Assembly: GCA_903916755.1 (NCBI GenBank)
Contig: CAIWXW010000052.1
Location: 1-64,000, forward strand
DNA: 64,000 nt
Origin: an uncultured Opitutaceae bacterium
GTDB taxonomy: Bacteria > Verrucomicrobiota > Verrucomicrobiia > Opitutales > Opitutaceae
Direction of reading: 5' to 3'
Made by a program: the position numbers and the translations under genes. Positions 8,711 through 17,638 of the stretch are shown piece by piece. Position 1 is the first letter of the stretch. Each line of letters starts with the position of its first letter. The notes under the pieces were generated by a model that did not search any database, was not told the DNA's origin, and worked only from the letters and a program-made list of their open reading frames with translations.

Positions 8711-9979
8711 ATGTATTCTTTCCGGATGAAGTACCTCCTCCTTGCTGCCCTTGTCGGCCTGCTCGCTCCCCTGGCGCATGCGGCCTCTTCCAAGGACGAC
8801 GATGACGATCAGAAGGACAAGGCCCCCCCGGAGGAGATTCCTGATTTCAGCAATCTCAACGAGTATATCTATCAGCCCAAGACCACGTTAAACGTGGGCA
8901 TCCGCAATTTAAGCGGCGTCAAGGCGACCTTTGGCGGCAGCGGCATCATTCCGATCCCGGACGCCGATGTCCTGGTGGATCCGACCCAGGCCAACGTGGC
9001 CCGGACCTACCACGATGGCACGATCGGCCCGGACGGCCGCTCGCGCGCGGTCGACAACGGCGACGGCACGAACACGGCCATCCTGGCTGCGCCCGACGGC
9101 AAGACCAACACCTACGGCTACGCCAGCGCGACCCAGGTCACTTCCGACGGCCTCCTGACCTTCCACGATTACTCGGCCACCATGCCGAACATCGATCCGC
9201 TCAGCAAGACCGGCAAACGCAACAATGGCGTCGAGGTGGCGGTCTCCCACGACATGGGCAACATCGGCCGGAGCAAGAAGCTGTCCTGGAGCATCGTTGG
9301 CGGCCTGAGCATCAACGACATCCAGGCCTCCACGTTCAGCGCGGTCCGGGCCAATGTCACGACCACGACCGACACGTACGACCTCTTCGGCCAGACCCCC
9401 ATCCCCGCCGGCACGTCATCGCCCTCGAACACGACGATCAACGTGACGGACAGCAACGGCAACCAGGTGGTCGACACCGCCGGCAACAACGTCACCCAGA
9501 GCGTCACCAACACCGGCCTGATCGGAAACCTGCCTCTCGCGCGGTCGACCACGACCGCCACGAGCTTCACCGAGGTGGTCGACCACTTCAAGCTGCACGG
9601 CTCGTACATGACGTTCCGCGTCGGCCCGAGCCTGATCTACAATTTCAATGACCACCTCAAGGCGAGCGTCAGCGTCGGCCCGGCCGTGCTGTACGCCGGC
9701 TCGCGCTATGACGTCACCCAGGTGCTGACGCCCCCGACGGGCGACCCGATCGTCATCGATATCTTCAACACCACGCAGAAGCTGGTCCCGGCCTATTACG
9801 TGGATGCGAACGTGGAGTACGATCTGACCGAGCGCACGGGCTTCTATGTCGGCGGCGTCTACCAGAACGGCGGGAGCTACATTCAGACCGCGGGCAGCGC
9901 CGTAGATGGGACCTACACCACGAAGGTCGACTTCAGCGGCCAGAACGGCCTGCGCGGCGGCCTGAGCTACAAGTTTTAG
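8711..9979 (+). CDS. Putative outer-membrane beta-barrel protein, function unknown
   Basis: This 422-residue protein has a clear signal peptide: from the internal ATG at 8726 it reads MKYLLLAALVGLLAPLAHA, so 8726 may be the true start. A short acidic stretch (SKDDDDDQKDK) follows the cleavage site. The rest alternates polar and hydrophobic residues in strand-like stretches and ends ...GLRGGLSYKF, a typical outer-membrane insertion signal with terminal Phe. A Thr/Asn-rich insert (about 220-290) may form a surface loop. I recognise no named family. It stands alone between glgB and an MFS gene. A hairpin directly after its stop suggests its own transcript end. A weak promoter-like TTGACT is at 8662-8667, with no convincing -10 box. 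Confidence 0.7.
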   Translation: MYSFRMKYLLLAALVGLLAPLAHAASSKDDDDDQKDKAPPEEIPDFSNLNEYIYQPKTTLNVGIRNLSGVKATFGGSGIIPIPDADVLVDPTQANVARTYHDGTIGPDGRSRAVDNGDGTNTAILAAPDGKTNTYGYASATQVTSDGLLTFHDYSATMPNIDPLSKTGKRNNGVEVAVSHDMGNIGRSKKLSWSIVGGLSINDIQASTFSAVRANVTTTTDTYDLFGQTPIPAGTSSPSNTTINVTDSNGNQVVDTAGNNVTQSVTNTGLIGNLPLARSTTTATSFTEVVDHFKLHGSYMTFRVGPSLIYNFNDHLKASVSVGPAVLYAGSRYDVTQVLTPPTGDPIVIDIFNTTQKLVPAYYVDANVEYDLTERTGFYVGGVYQNGGSYIQTAGSAVDGTYTTKVDFSGQNGLRGGLSYKF

Positions 9980-9983
9980 CGCT

Positions 9984-10009
9984 CGCGGGCGCAAGCCCGC
10001 GCGCCTTTG
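9984..10009 (+). terminator. Stem-loop after outer-membrane protein gene
   Basis: A perfect 7-bp stem, CGCGGGC (9984-9990) with GCCCGCG (9995-10001), closes a GCAA tetraloop of the stable GNRA class. It begins five bases after the stop codon and is followed by CGCCTTTGC, so the T tract is weak. Position and stability fit a transcription terminator, but without a run of Us it may be only partly effective. The MFS gene starts immediately after it. Confidence 0.5.
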
Positions 10010-11260
10010 CTCCGGCGCGTGAGGCAGCATAGACCCCTCCGGCCCGCCTGGGCCCTGGCCGCGCTGACCGGCCTCAACCTGGTCAACTACCTCGACCGGC
10101 AGATCCTGCCGGCGGTGCTGGGACCGGTCAAAGCGGCGCTGCACCTGACGGACAGCGGCCTGGGGACCCTGCAGGTCGCGTTCATGCTGGGATACTTCCT
10201 GACGGCGCCGTTCTTCGGCTACCTCGGCGACCGGTGTTCCCGGCGGGGGCTGATCGTGGCGGGGATCGTGGTCTGGAGCGCCGGCACCGCCCTTTCCGGC
10301 TGGGCCCCCAACCTTGCGCTGCTGATCCTGTTTCGGACTCTCGTCGGCCTGGGGGAGGCGAGCTACGGGACGATCAGCCCCGCCTGGATCGCGGACCTCT
10401 ACGCCCCGGCGCGCCGGAACGCGGCGATCTCGATCTTCTACGTGGCGATCCCGGTGGGTTCGGCGCTGGGGTACATCCTGGGCGGCGTCATGGCGGCGCA
10501 TTTCGGCTGGCGCTCGGCCTTCTTCGTCGCGGGGGCTCCGGGGCTATTGCTGGCATTGGCGCTGCTCCTCCTGCCCGAGCCCGCGCGCGGCTCGTCCGAG
10601 CCGGCGGGTGCGCCGGAGGACGCTCCGGCGGGTTCCGGGCTCGGGGTGTATGCCCGCCTCCGTCATTGCCCCGACTATCTCCTGGTGGTGGCAGGCTACA
10701 CGGCGCAGACCTTCGCCATGGGTGCCTTCGCCTTCTGGGCGCCGACCTTCCTGCAGCGGGTCCACGGCTTCGGGCTCGAGGAAGCCGACCATTTCTTCGG
10801 GGTGGCGCTCGTGCTGTCCGGCCTCGGGGCGACGCTGCTGGGCGGGTGGATCGCCTCCGCGTGGCAGAGGCGTAGCCCGGCGGGTTACGCCCGGGTGCTG
10901 GCGGCGAGCGCCGCCGCCACGGTCGCGGCGGCCTGGGCGGCCTTCGCCCTGACCGGACGCGGACCGGCGGAGGTCGCGCTGGTCGCGGCGATGTTCCTCA
11001 TCTTCCTGCCGACCGGCCCGATCAACACGCTGATCCTCGAGACGGTGCCGGTCGGGATGCGCGCGGCCGCGATGGCGGCGTCGCTTTTTGCGATTCACGC
11101 CTTCGGCGACCTGTGGTCACCGAAGCTGGTCGGGATGCTCTCCGACCGGACCGGCAGCCTGCGGGGGGCAACGCTTTCGACCCTGCCGCCGGCCCTGGCC
11201 GTGTGCGCGGCCTGCTGGCTGGCCCTGGCGCTCCGCCAGGGCCGGCGCGCGGCGCGTTAG
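10007..11260 (+). CDS. MFS transporter, Spinster-like
   Basis: This protein of about 415 residues has 12 predicted membrane segments. It shows the opening motif NLVNYLDRQILPAVLGPVK, the loop 2-3 motif GYLGDRCSRRG and the RTLVGLGEASYGTISPAWIADL stretch (written here in part) that mark the Spinster-like branch of the major facilitator superfamily. Members carry lipids, sugars or organic acids across the inner membrane; the substrate cannot be inferred here. Starts at TTG 10007 and GTG 10019 are both possible, and the TTG lies inside the tail of the upstream hairpin, which favours GTG 10019. Its TAG overlaps the TAA of ispH on the opposite strand, so the two genes converge with no intergenic space. 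Confidence 0.87.
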   Translation: MLRRVRQHRPLRPAWALAALTGLNLVNYLDRQILPAVLGPVKAALHLTDSGLGTLQVAFMLGYFLTAPFFGYLGDRCSRRGLIVAGIVVWSAGTALSGWAPNLALLILFRTLVGLGEASYGTISPAWIADLYAPARRNAAISIFYVAIPVGSALGYILGGVMAAHFGWRSAFFVAGAPGLLLALALLLLPEPARGSSEPAGAPEDAPAGSGLGVYARLRHCPDYLLVVAGYTAQTFAMGAFAFWAPTFLQRVHGFGLEEADHFFGVALVLSGLGATLLGGWIASAWQRRSPAGYARVLAASAAATVAAAWAAFALTGRGPAEVALVAAMFLIFLPTGPINTLILETVPVGMRAAAMAASLFAIHAFGDLWSPKLVGMLSDRTGSLRGATLSTLPPALAVCAACWLALALRQGRRAAR

Positions 11261-12984
11261 CTGGCCGCCGGCTGCAGGTCGCGCAGGACCTCGTCGGCCC
11301 GGCGGAGGCTCTCGGGCGGGAAGAAGGCGTTGATCCGCGTGATCACCTGCTGGATGATGCCGTCGGGGCACGAGGCGCCGCCGGTGATCAGGACCTGCTT
11401 CGGCCCGTCGTTGGCGTCCCAAAGCCGCCGGATCTCGGTGTGGCCACCCTGCCGGCCATGGCCGGCCGCGGGGAAGACGTAGTGCTCGACCTCGGCGTGC
11501 GAGCGGATGCCGGCCTCGCTCTGGATGAAGTAGGCCCGGTCGCCGAGCTGCTGGGCGCACAGCCGGTAGAGCTGGTAGGTGTTCGAGGAGTTCTGCCCGC
11601 CGATCACGAAGGCGGCGTCGAGCGGCTCCGCCAGGGCGCGGGCCAGGGCGTCCTGGTTCACCTGGGTCGCGTAGCAGAGCGTGTCGTTGCGGCCGCTGCC
11701 GCCGACGCGCGGCGGCACCCCGGGCGCGTCCGCCCCGTGCCGCGCGGCGTAGACGTCGCGGAGGTGGGCGATGATTTCCCGGGTTTCGTTCATCAGGAGC
11801 GTCGTCTGGTTGACGACCGCGACCCGTTCGAGGTGGAGGTCCACGTCGAATCCCGGCGTGTGCTTGCCGGCGAAGAGCTGGTGGAAGAGGGCGCGGGAGG
11901 CCGGGCCGGGATGGGCGATGATCTCGCCCAGGAGGCGCGTTTCCTCGAGGTTGCGGACGATCACGGCATGGGCATGCCGGCGGGTGTTGGAGAACGTCGC
12001 CTTGGTCTCCTCGTGCTCGTGCTTGCCGTGGATGACGACGGTGTAGCCCTCGCGGCCGTAGGTGCGGGCGGCCTTCCAGACCTTCTCGACCAGCATGCAG
12101 GTTGCGTCGTAGGCGCAGACGGCGATCCCCTTGCGCACCAGCCGGCGCTTGTCGTCGTCGGTGGCGCCGAAGGCCGGGATGATGACCAGGTCGGCGGGGG
12201 TCAGCGTGTCCCAGAGGAGGGTGGGGCTGCCCGCGGCGGCCGCGTAGGGCACGCCCTTGTCGGTCTGCAGGTAGCGGAGCCCGCGGCGCAGGAGGTCCTC
12301 GTTGACGAAGGGATTGTGGATCAGCTCCGAGAGCATGAAGACCCGCCGGCCGGGATTCTCCGCCAGGGTCTCATAGGCCCGTTCGATCGCGTTCTTCACG
12401 CCGAGGCAGAAGCCAAAATGGCTGGGGATGACGTAGCGCACCGCCCCGAAGTCGAGGGTGACGGGGGCCGCCGCGGTGCGCTCGTTGCGGCGGGCGAGGG
12501 TCTTGATCGCGGTGCACAGCTGCGACTGGTAGAGCGCGTCGGCCGCGGGGTCCTGCGCGTAGATCGAGGTGTTGCGCTCCTTTTCCGGGCGGAACTTGTA
12601 GATGAAGTCGTTCTCGCCCAAGTGCAGGTAGGGGATGGCGATCAGGTGCGGCTCTATGCCGTCCAGGACGGCCGCCAGTTCCGGCGAGAGGCCCGCGCCC
12701 TCCGCCTGCAGGGCCTCGATGGGCTCGAACGTGAGGTCCGGATCGGCGGGCGCTCCCTGGACCTGGACGAAGAAAACGCGGGTCCGGTGCCCGCCGGCCA
12801 GGGCGGTGTACTGCTCCACGGGATTGGTGTGCCCGGAAAACGCGGCGGCGACGCCGGCCGTCGCCGCCGCCAGGTCGGCGCCCGTGAAAGCCAGCCCCTT
12901 GAGGCCCGCGTCCGTCCGCACCACCAGCTGGTTGCCGGGGCTGAAAGCCAGCACGGTGAGGTCGCTGTCCCTGGGCTTGATCAC
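11257..12984 (-). CDS. ispH: 4-hydroxy-3-methylbut-2-enyl diphosphate reductase with N-terminal extension
   Basis: IspH is the last enzyme of the MEP isoprenoid pathway; it reduces HMBPP to IPP and DMAPP with a [4Fe-4S] cluster. The three cluster cysteines are in FGFCLGVKNA (Cys193), DATCMLVEK (Cys296) and TGGASCPDG near the C-terminus; HGKHEHEE and NQTTLL are also present. The IspH domain begins only at about residue 180. The first 180 residues (motifs LAFTGADLAAAT, PYLHLGENDFIYKF) are a domain I do not recognise, making the protein 575 residues against about 310 for common IspH. The frame stays open upstream over the end of alaS, but GTG 12984 lies in the gap between the genes and gives a sensible start. 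The catalytic core resembles the longer cyanobacterial/plant-type enzymes. Confidence 0.93.
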   Translation of the reverse strand: MIKPRDSDLTVLAFSPGNQLVVRTDAGLKGLAFTGADLAAATAGVAAAFSGHTNPVEQYTALAGGHRTRVFFVQVQGAPADPDLTFEPIEALQAEGAGLSPELAAVLDGIEPHLIAIPYLHLGENDFIYKFRPEKERNTSIYAQDPAADALYQSQLCTAIKTLARRNERTAAAPVTLDFGAVRYVIPSHFGFCLGVKNAIERAYETLAENPGRRVFMLSELIHNPFVNEDLLRRGLRYLQTDKGVPYAAAAGSPTLLWDTLTPADLVIIPAFGATDDDKRRLVRKGIAVCAYDATCMLVEKVWKAARTYGREGYTVVIHGKHEHEETKATFSNTRRHAHAVIVRNLEETRLLGEIIAHPGPASRALFHQLFAGKHTPGFDVDLHLERVAVVNQTTLLMNETREIIAHLRDVYAARHGADAPGVPPRVGGSGRNDTLCYATQVNQDALARALAEPLDAAFVIGGQNSSNTYQLYRLCAQQLGDRAYFIQSEAGIRSHAEVEHYVFPAAGHGRQGGHTEIRRLWDANDGPKQVLITGGASCPDGIIQQVITRINAFFPPESLRRADEVLRDLQPAAS

Positions 12985-13054
12985 GCCGGAAAGGATAGCA
13001 GATGGGGGTGGGATTGGCGAGCGGGCCCGCGCGGGCGGGAGACGGTCCCCGCCG

Positions 13055-15742
13055 TCAGCTCGCGAGCACGTCGGCCAGCTTTGCGACGTCGCGCCCGCCG
13101 CCCATGGCGAAATCCGGCTTGCCGCCGCCCTTGCCGCCGAGCTTGGCGCTGAGTTCGCCGACCAGCTTGCCGGCCTGGTGGCCGGCCTTGATCGCCGCGG
13201 GCGAGCAGAAGACGACGAAGGTGGCCTTGTCCCCGAAGTCGGTGCCCAGCTTGACGACGCCCTCGCCGAGCTTGCCCAGCACCTGGGAACCCAGGGAACG
13301 GAGCGCTTCGGGCGAATCGGTCGCGACCACCGCCGCGACAAACTTGAGCCCGTCGCGCTCGACCGCGCCGGCCGCCAGCTGGTCGGCCAGCCCGGCCGAG
13401 GCTTTCTGCTCGAAGCTCTTCAGTTTCTTTTCCAGGTCGGCCTTGTGCGCCAGCAGGGCCTCGAGCTTCTTGGCCACGTCCAGGGGGCCCGCGGACAGGT
13501 GGGCGCCGACCGCGGCCAGGGCCGCGTCGCGCACGGCGACCCAGTCATAGGCCGCCTGGCCGGCGACCGCCTCGATCCGGCGGGTGCCGGCGGCGATGCC
13601 CATCTCGCCCGCGATCTTGATCAGGCCGATCTCTCCCGTGGTCGCGACATGGGTGCCGCCGCAGAGTTCGCGGCTGTACCCGCCGATGTCGACCACGCGC
13701 ACGATCCGGCCGTACTTGTCGCCGAAGAACGCGAGCGTGCCTTCGGGCCTTTTATCGTACTCGGTCTCGTAGGTCTCCACCTTGGCGTTGTCGATGACCT
13801 TCTCGTTGACCAGCCGCTCGATTTCCTGGAGCTGCGCGGGCGTGACCGCCTCGAAATGGGAGAAATCGAAACGGAGCCGGTCGGCCGTCTTGTGCGTGCC
13901 GGCCTGCCGGACATGGGTGCCCAGCACCTTGCGCAGCGCCCAGTGGAGGAGATGGGTGGCGGAATGGTGCCGGCTGATGGCCCGGCGGCGGACGACGTCC
14001 ACCGCCAGTTCGGCAGTGGCGCCGGTCGGGGCCGGGCTGCCCGGGGCCACCCGGTGCAGATGGCGCCCGGACTTGTCTTTCACCGTGTCGAGGATCGGCA
14101 CGAGCTGGCCCGCGATGAGGGCGTGGCCGGTGTCGCCGGCCTGTCCGCCCATCTCGGCGTAGAAGGGGGTCTGGTCGAAGACGAGGAAGGTTTCCTTGTC
14201 CCCGGTGACCACCTCGCCCAGCTGGCCGTGGGCATGGGTCGCGGTGTAGCCCAGGAACTTCGTGGCCTGCGTGTCGGTGGCCTCGCCCGCGGTGGCGGCG
14301 ACGACGATTTCCTTCTTCTGCGCGGCGCGGCCGCGCTCCCGCTGCTGGTCCATCTCGCGGTCGAAGCCGGCCTGGTCGACCGTGAGGCCGCGTTCGCCGG
14401 CGAGCAGCTGGGTCATGTCCAGCGGGAAGCCGTAGGTGTCGTAGAGTTCGAAGGCATCGGCGCCGGTGAAGGCGCCCTGGGCGCCGGCCGCGGCGGCTTC
14501 AAAGCGCTTCAGGCCGCGGTCGAGCGTGCGGCCAAAGGTTTCCTCCTCGGCCCGAATGACCCGGCGGATGATGTCCTGCTGCTGGCGGAGCTCGGGAAAG
14601 ACGGGCCCGAGGGCCTCGACCACGGGGGCCACCAGCCGCTCGAAGAAGCCGGCCTGCAAGCCGAGCTTCTTGCCGTAGAGGATGCCGCGGCGGAGGATCC
14701 GGCGGATGACGTAGTTGCGGCCCTCGTTGCCCGGCAGGATGCCGTCGGCAATGGCGCAGGAAACGCAGCGGGCGTGATCGGCCAGGACGCGAAAGGCGAC
14801 GTCGACCTGCTCCTGATCGGTCAGGCCCTCGCGCTTCGTGGGGACCGTCGCCTGGTAGGACAGCTGGGATAGTTCGGTGATCTTCGCGAAGAGGGGGGCG
14901 AAGACGTCGGCGGCGTAGTTGGACGGGTCCTTGTCGAATTCCTTGAAGCCGTTCGTGGTGGCGTGGATGCCGGCCACGCGCTCGAAGCCCATGCCGGTGT
15001 CGACATGCTTCGCCGCCAGGGGCGAGAAGGTGCCGTCGGCGTTGGCATTGAACTGGATGAAGACGTGGTTCCAGATCTCGATGCAGCGGGGGCTGCCCGC
15101 GTTGACCAGCGCCCGGCCGGCCGACTCCTCGTCCGAGGCCAGGAGGTTGAAGTGGATCTCGGAGCAGGGACCGCAGGGACCCGTGTCGCCCATCATCCAG
15201 AAATTATCCTTCTTGTTGCCGAAGACGATGTGCACCTTCGGATCGAGGCCGGCCCGCTGGAAGATGCCCTCCCAGATGCCGTAGGCCTCCTGGTCGAATT
15301 CCGAGGGGTCGCCCGCGCCGGGCCGGTAGACGGTGGCGAAGAGCCGCTTGGCCGGGATGCCCCAGACCTGCGTGATCAGCTCCCAGCCCCACTGCAGCGA
15401 CTCCTGCTTGAAGTAGTCGCCGAAGGACCAGTTGCCCAGCATCTCGAAGAGCGTGTGGTGGTAGGTGTCGAAGCCGACGTCCTCCAAGTCGTTGTGCTTT
15501 CCGCCGGCGCGGATGCACTTCTGGGTGTCCGCGGCCCGGGTGTCCCTGGCCGGCTTGGCCCCGGCCCAGGTGGTGACGTCCGCCTGCCGGTTGCCGAGGA
15601 AGATCGGGACGAACTGGTTCATCCCGGCGTTGGTGAACAGCAGCCCGGGCGAATCGGGCATGAGGGAGGCGGAGGGCACGATGGTGTGCCCGCGCTGCGC
15701 GAAGAAATCGAGGAATGACTGGCGGATGTCGGCGGACGTCAT
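13055..15742 (-). CDS. alaS: Alanyl-tRNA synthetase
   Basis: This 895-residue class II synthetase charges tRNA-Ala. The N-terminal catalytic domain starts with FLDFFAQRGHTIVPSASL and contains FTNAGMNQFVPIFLG (motif 1 region) and DTGPCGPCSEIHF. The editing domain has the zinc-type motif HSATHLLHWAL with CGGTHVATTGEIG, and the C-terminal C-Ala region ends in GGGKPDFAMGGG. The length is slightly above the usual 870-880. It starts 12 bases after leuB, so leuB-alaS is probably one transcript. ispH follows 70 bases downstream on the same strand and may belong to it as well. Confidence 0.98.
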   Translation of the reverse strand: MTSADIRQSFLDFFAQRGHTIVPSASLMPDSPGLLFTNAGMNQFVPIFLGNRQADVTTWAGAKPARDTRAADTQKCIRAGGKHNDLEDVGFDTYHHTLFEMLGNWSFGDYFKQESLQWGWELITQVWGIPAKRLFATVYRPGAGDPSEFDQEAYGIWEGIFQRAGLDPKVHIVFGNKKDNFWMMGDTGPCGPCSEIHFNLLASDEESAGRALVNAGSPRCIEIWNHVFIQFNANADGTFSPLAAKHVDTGMGFERVAGIHATTNGFKEFDKDPSNYAADVFAPLFAKITELSQLSYQATVPTKREGLTDQEQVDVAFRVLADHARCVSCAIADGILPGNEGRNYVIRRILRRGILYGKKLGLQAGFFERLVAPVVEALGPVFPELRQQQDIIRRVIRAEEETFGRTLDRGLKRFEAAAAGAQGAFTGADAFELYDTYGFPLDMTQLLAGERGLTVDQAGFDREMDQQRERGRAAQKKEIVVAATAGEATDTQATKFLGYTATHAHGQLGEVVTGDKETFLVFDQTPFYAEMGGQAGDTGHALIAGQLVPILDTVKDKSGRHLHRVAPGSPAPTGATAELAVDVVRRRAISRHHSATHLLHWALRKVLGTHVRQAGTHKTADRLRFDFSHFEAVTPAQLQEIERLVNEKVIDNAKVETYETEYDKRPEGTLAFFGDKYGRIVRVVDIGGYSRELCGGTHVATTGEIGLIKIAGEMGIAAGTRRIEAVAGQAAYDWVAVRDAALAAVGAHLSAGPLDVAKKLEALLAHKADLEKKLKSFEQKASAGLADQLAAGAVERDGLKFVAAVVATDSPEALRSLGSQVLGKLGEGVVKLGTDFGDKATFVVFCSPAAIKAGHQAGKLVGELSAKLGGKGGGKPDFAMGGGRDVAKLADVLAS

Positions 15743-15754
15743 GGCGCGTCCCGG

Positions 15755-16858
15755 TTAGCCGAGCTGGGCGATGATGGCATCGGCCATCGCCTTGGTCCCG
15801 ACGCTCTTGCCCCCGAAGGCGATGTCGGCGGTGCGGACGCCGCCCGTGACGGCGCGTTTGACCGCCGCCTCGATGCGGGCGGCGGTCTTTTCCAGGCCGA
15901 AGCTGTAGCGCAGCATAAGGGCGCTCGAGAGCACCTGGGCGCAGGGATTGGCCAGGCCCTTGCCGGCGATGTCGGGGGCGGTGCCGCCCGCGGGCTCATA
16001 GAGGCCGAAGGGCAGCCCCCGGGAATTCTTGCCGGCGCCGAGCGAGGCGGAGGAGAGCATGCCGAGGGAACCGCAGATCACGGCCATCTCGTCGGACAGG
16101 ATGTCGCCGAACATGTTTTCGGTCACGAAGACGTCGAACTGGTTGGGATTGCGGACCAGCTGCATCGCCGCGTTGTCGACATACATGTGGGTGAGCTCGA
16201 GCTCGGGGGCGTGCCTGGCCACGTAGTCGATCACGGTCTTGCGCCAGAGGACGGAGGTCTCGAGGACGTTCGCCTTGTCGACCGAGCACAGCTTCCGCCT
16301 CCGGCTGCGGGCGGCGGCGATGGCCGTCGCGGTGATCCGCTCGATCTCGCTCTTGCGGTAGACCATGGTGTCGACGGCCTGGATGTCGCCGTCGGGCAGG
16401 GTGGTGGTCTCCTTCGGCTTCCCGAAGTAAAGGCCGCCGGTCAGCTCGCGGATGCAGACGATGTCGATCCCATCGGGGATTCGGTCCGACTTGATCGGGG
16501 AGGCGTCCGCCAGCTCCCGGTAGAGCAGTCCGGGGCGGATGTTGGCAAAGAGGGTGAAGTGCTTGCGCAGGGGCAGCAGGGCGGCGCGCTCCGGCTGGTC
16601 CTTGGGCGGTAGCTTTTCCCATTTTGGGCCGCCGACGGAGCCGAAGAGGATCGCGTCGCTCCGCTCGCACAGGGCGACGGTCGCATCGGGGAGGGCCTTG
16701 CCGTGCTTGTCGATGCCGGCCCCGCCCACGTCGGCGGCGGTGTGCTCGAGGGTCAGCCCTTCCTGGCTGGCGGCATGCTCGAGGACGCGCAGCGCCTCGG
16801 CCATGACCTCGGGTCCGATGTAGTCTCCTGCAAGAACGGCGAACTTCAATGGGGCCAT
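15755..16858 (-). CDS. leuB: 3-isopropylmalate dehydrogenase
   Basis: This 367-residue enzyme oxidatively decarboxylates 3-isopropylmalate in leucine synthesis, with NAD. The signatures are [67 protein letters not shown] and [12 protein letters not shown], with [14 protein letters not shown] near the C-terminus. The N-terminal GDGIGPE motif appears as GDYIGPE, a variant I believe occurs in other LeuB proteins, so not evidence of lost function. It lies directly upstream of alaS and divergent from the MBL-fold gene. The 131 bases between the divergent starts (16859-16989) show no obvious attenuator or T-box. Confidence 0.97.
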   Translation of the reverse strand: MAPLKFAVLAGDYIGPEVMAEALRVLEHAASQEGLTLEHTAADVGGAGIDKHGKALPDATVALCERSDAILFGSVGGPKWEKLPPKDQPERAALLPLRKHFTLFANIRPGLLYRELADASPIKSDRIPDGIDIVCIRELTGGLYFGKPKETTTLPDGDIQAVDTMVYRKSEIERITATAIAAARSRRRKLCSVDKANVLETSVLWRKTVIDYVARHAPELELTHMYVDNAAMQLVRNPNQFDVFVTENMFGDILSDEMAVICGSLGMLSSASLGAGKNSRGLPFGLYEPAGGTAPDIAGKGLANPCAQVLSSALMLRYSFGLEKTAARIEAAVKRAVTGGVRTADIAFGGKSVGTKAMADAIIAQLG

Positions 16859-16989
16859 AAAAATGGCTCCAAGAGTGACAAGCCGGGCGGCCCCGAGGCA
16901 AGTCAGGACAAGACTGCAGGGGGAATTTGGTGTGAGTGGGAGCCGTTTTCACGATTGCGGGCCGCCGGAAACGCCCTCTCTTGGAGAGA

Positions 16990-17628
16990 GTGCAGATTCA
17001 CATCCTTGCCGGGGGCCCGATTCCGACCAATGCCTTCCTTCTGACCGCGCCGGAGCGCGGCGAGGCGGTGCTCATCGACGCCCCGGGCGACATCTGGGCG
17101 GAGGTGGAGCCCCTCCTGACCGCGGCCCGGTGCCGCCTTAAGGAGCTTTGGATCACCCATGGGCACTGGGATCACACGCAAGGCGGCGCCGAAGTCGTCC
17201 GCGCGACCGGCGCCAAGGTGCGGGCGCACGCCGCCGACCGGATCCTGATCGAGGATCCGAACGTGATGCGGGCCTTCGCCGGGCTGGAGTTCAAGATGGA
17301 GCCGATCAAGGTGGACGGCTGGGTCGAGCAGGGCGAGAAACTGGCGGCGGTCGGGACGACGGCTGAGGTGCGCTGCGTCCCCGGACACTGCCCGGGCAAC
17401 GTGCTGTTCTATTTTTCGGCCGAGGGGATGGCCTTTGTCGGCGACGCCCTGTTCAAGGGCAGCGTCGGCCGCACCGACCTGCCCGGGGGCGACCAGGCCA
17501 CCCTTTTCCGGTCGATTCGGAGCCAGATTTACAGCCTGCCCGATCGGACGGTCGTCTATGCGGGCCACGGCCCGGCGACGACGGTCGGCGAGGAAAAGAA
17601 GACCAACCCCTACGTCAGGGCGGAATAA
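16990..17628 (+). CDS. MBL-fold metallo-hydrolase (glyoxalase II-like)
   Basis: This protein of about 212 residues has the metallo-beta-lactamase fold and the dinuclear metal motif THGHWDHTQGG. Later metal ligands lie in VPGHCPGN and GDALFKGSVGRTDLPGG, and it closes with YAGHGPATTVGEEKKTNP. This is the small glyoxalase-II-like hydrolase type seen in many bacteria; it probably cleaves a thioester or acts on small metabolites, but the substrate is unknown. GTG 16990 gives the family-typical opening QIHILAGGPIPTNAF and follows GGAGA closely. The frame extends to GTG 16936 without recognisable sequence. It heads an operon with ribD (10-base gap), metG and menF. Confidence 0.85.
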   Translation: MQIHILAGGPIPTNAFLLTAPERGEAVLIDAPGDIWAEVEPLLTAARCRLKELWITHGHWDHTQGGAEVVRATGAKVRAHAADRILIEDPNVMRAFAGLEFKMEPIKVDGWVEQGEKLAAVGTTAEVRCVPGHCPGNVLFYFSAEGMAFVGDALFKGSVGRTDLPGGDQATLFRSIRSQIYSLPDRTVVYAGHGPATTVGEEKKTNPYVRAE

Positions 17629-17638
17629 GGACATTTTC

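Noticed and set aside
11113-14872. Long plus-strand open frames opposite ispH and alaS
   Set aside because: Both minus-strand genes have unmistakable catalytic motifs; the plus-strand translations show none.
16858-16858. GDYIGPE in place of GDGIGPE at the start of LeuB as a sign of an altered enzyme
   Set aside because: I believe this variant occurs in other LeuB proteins, and all later motifs are intact.
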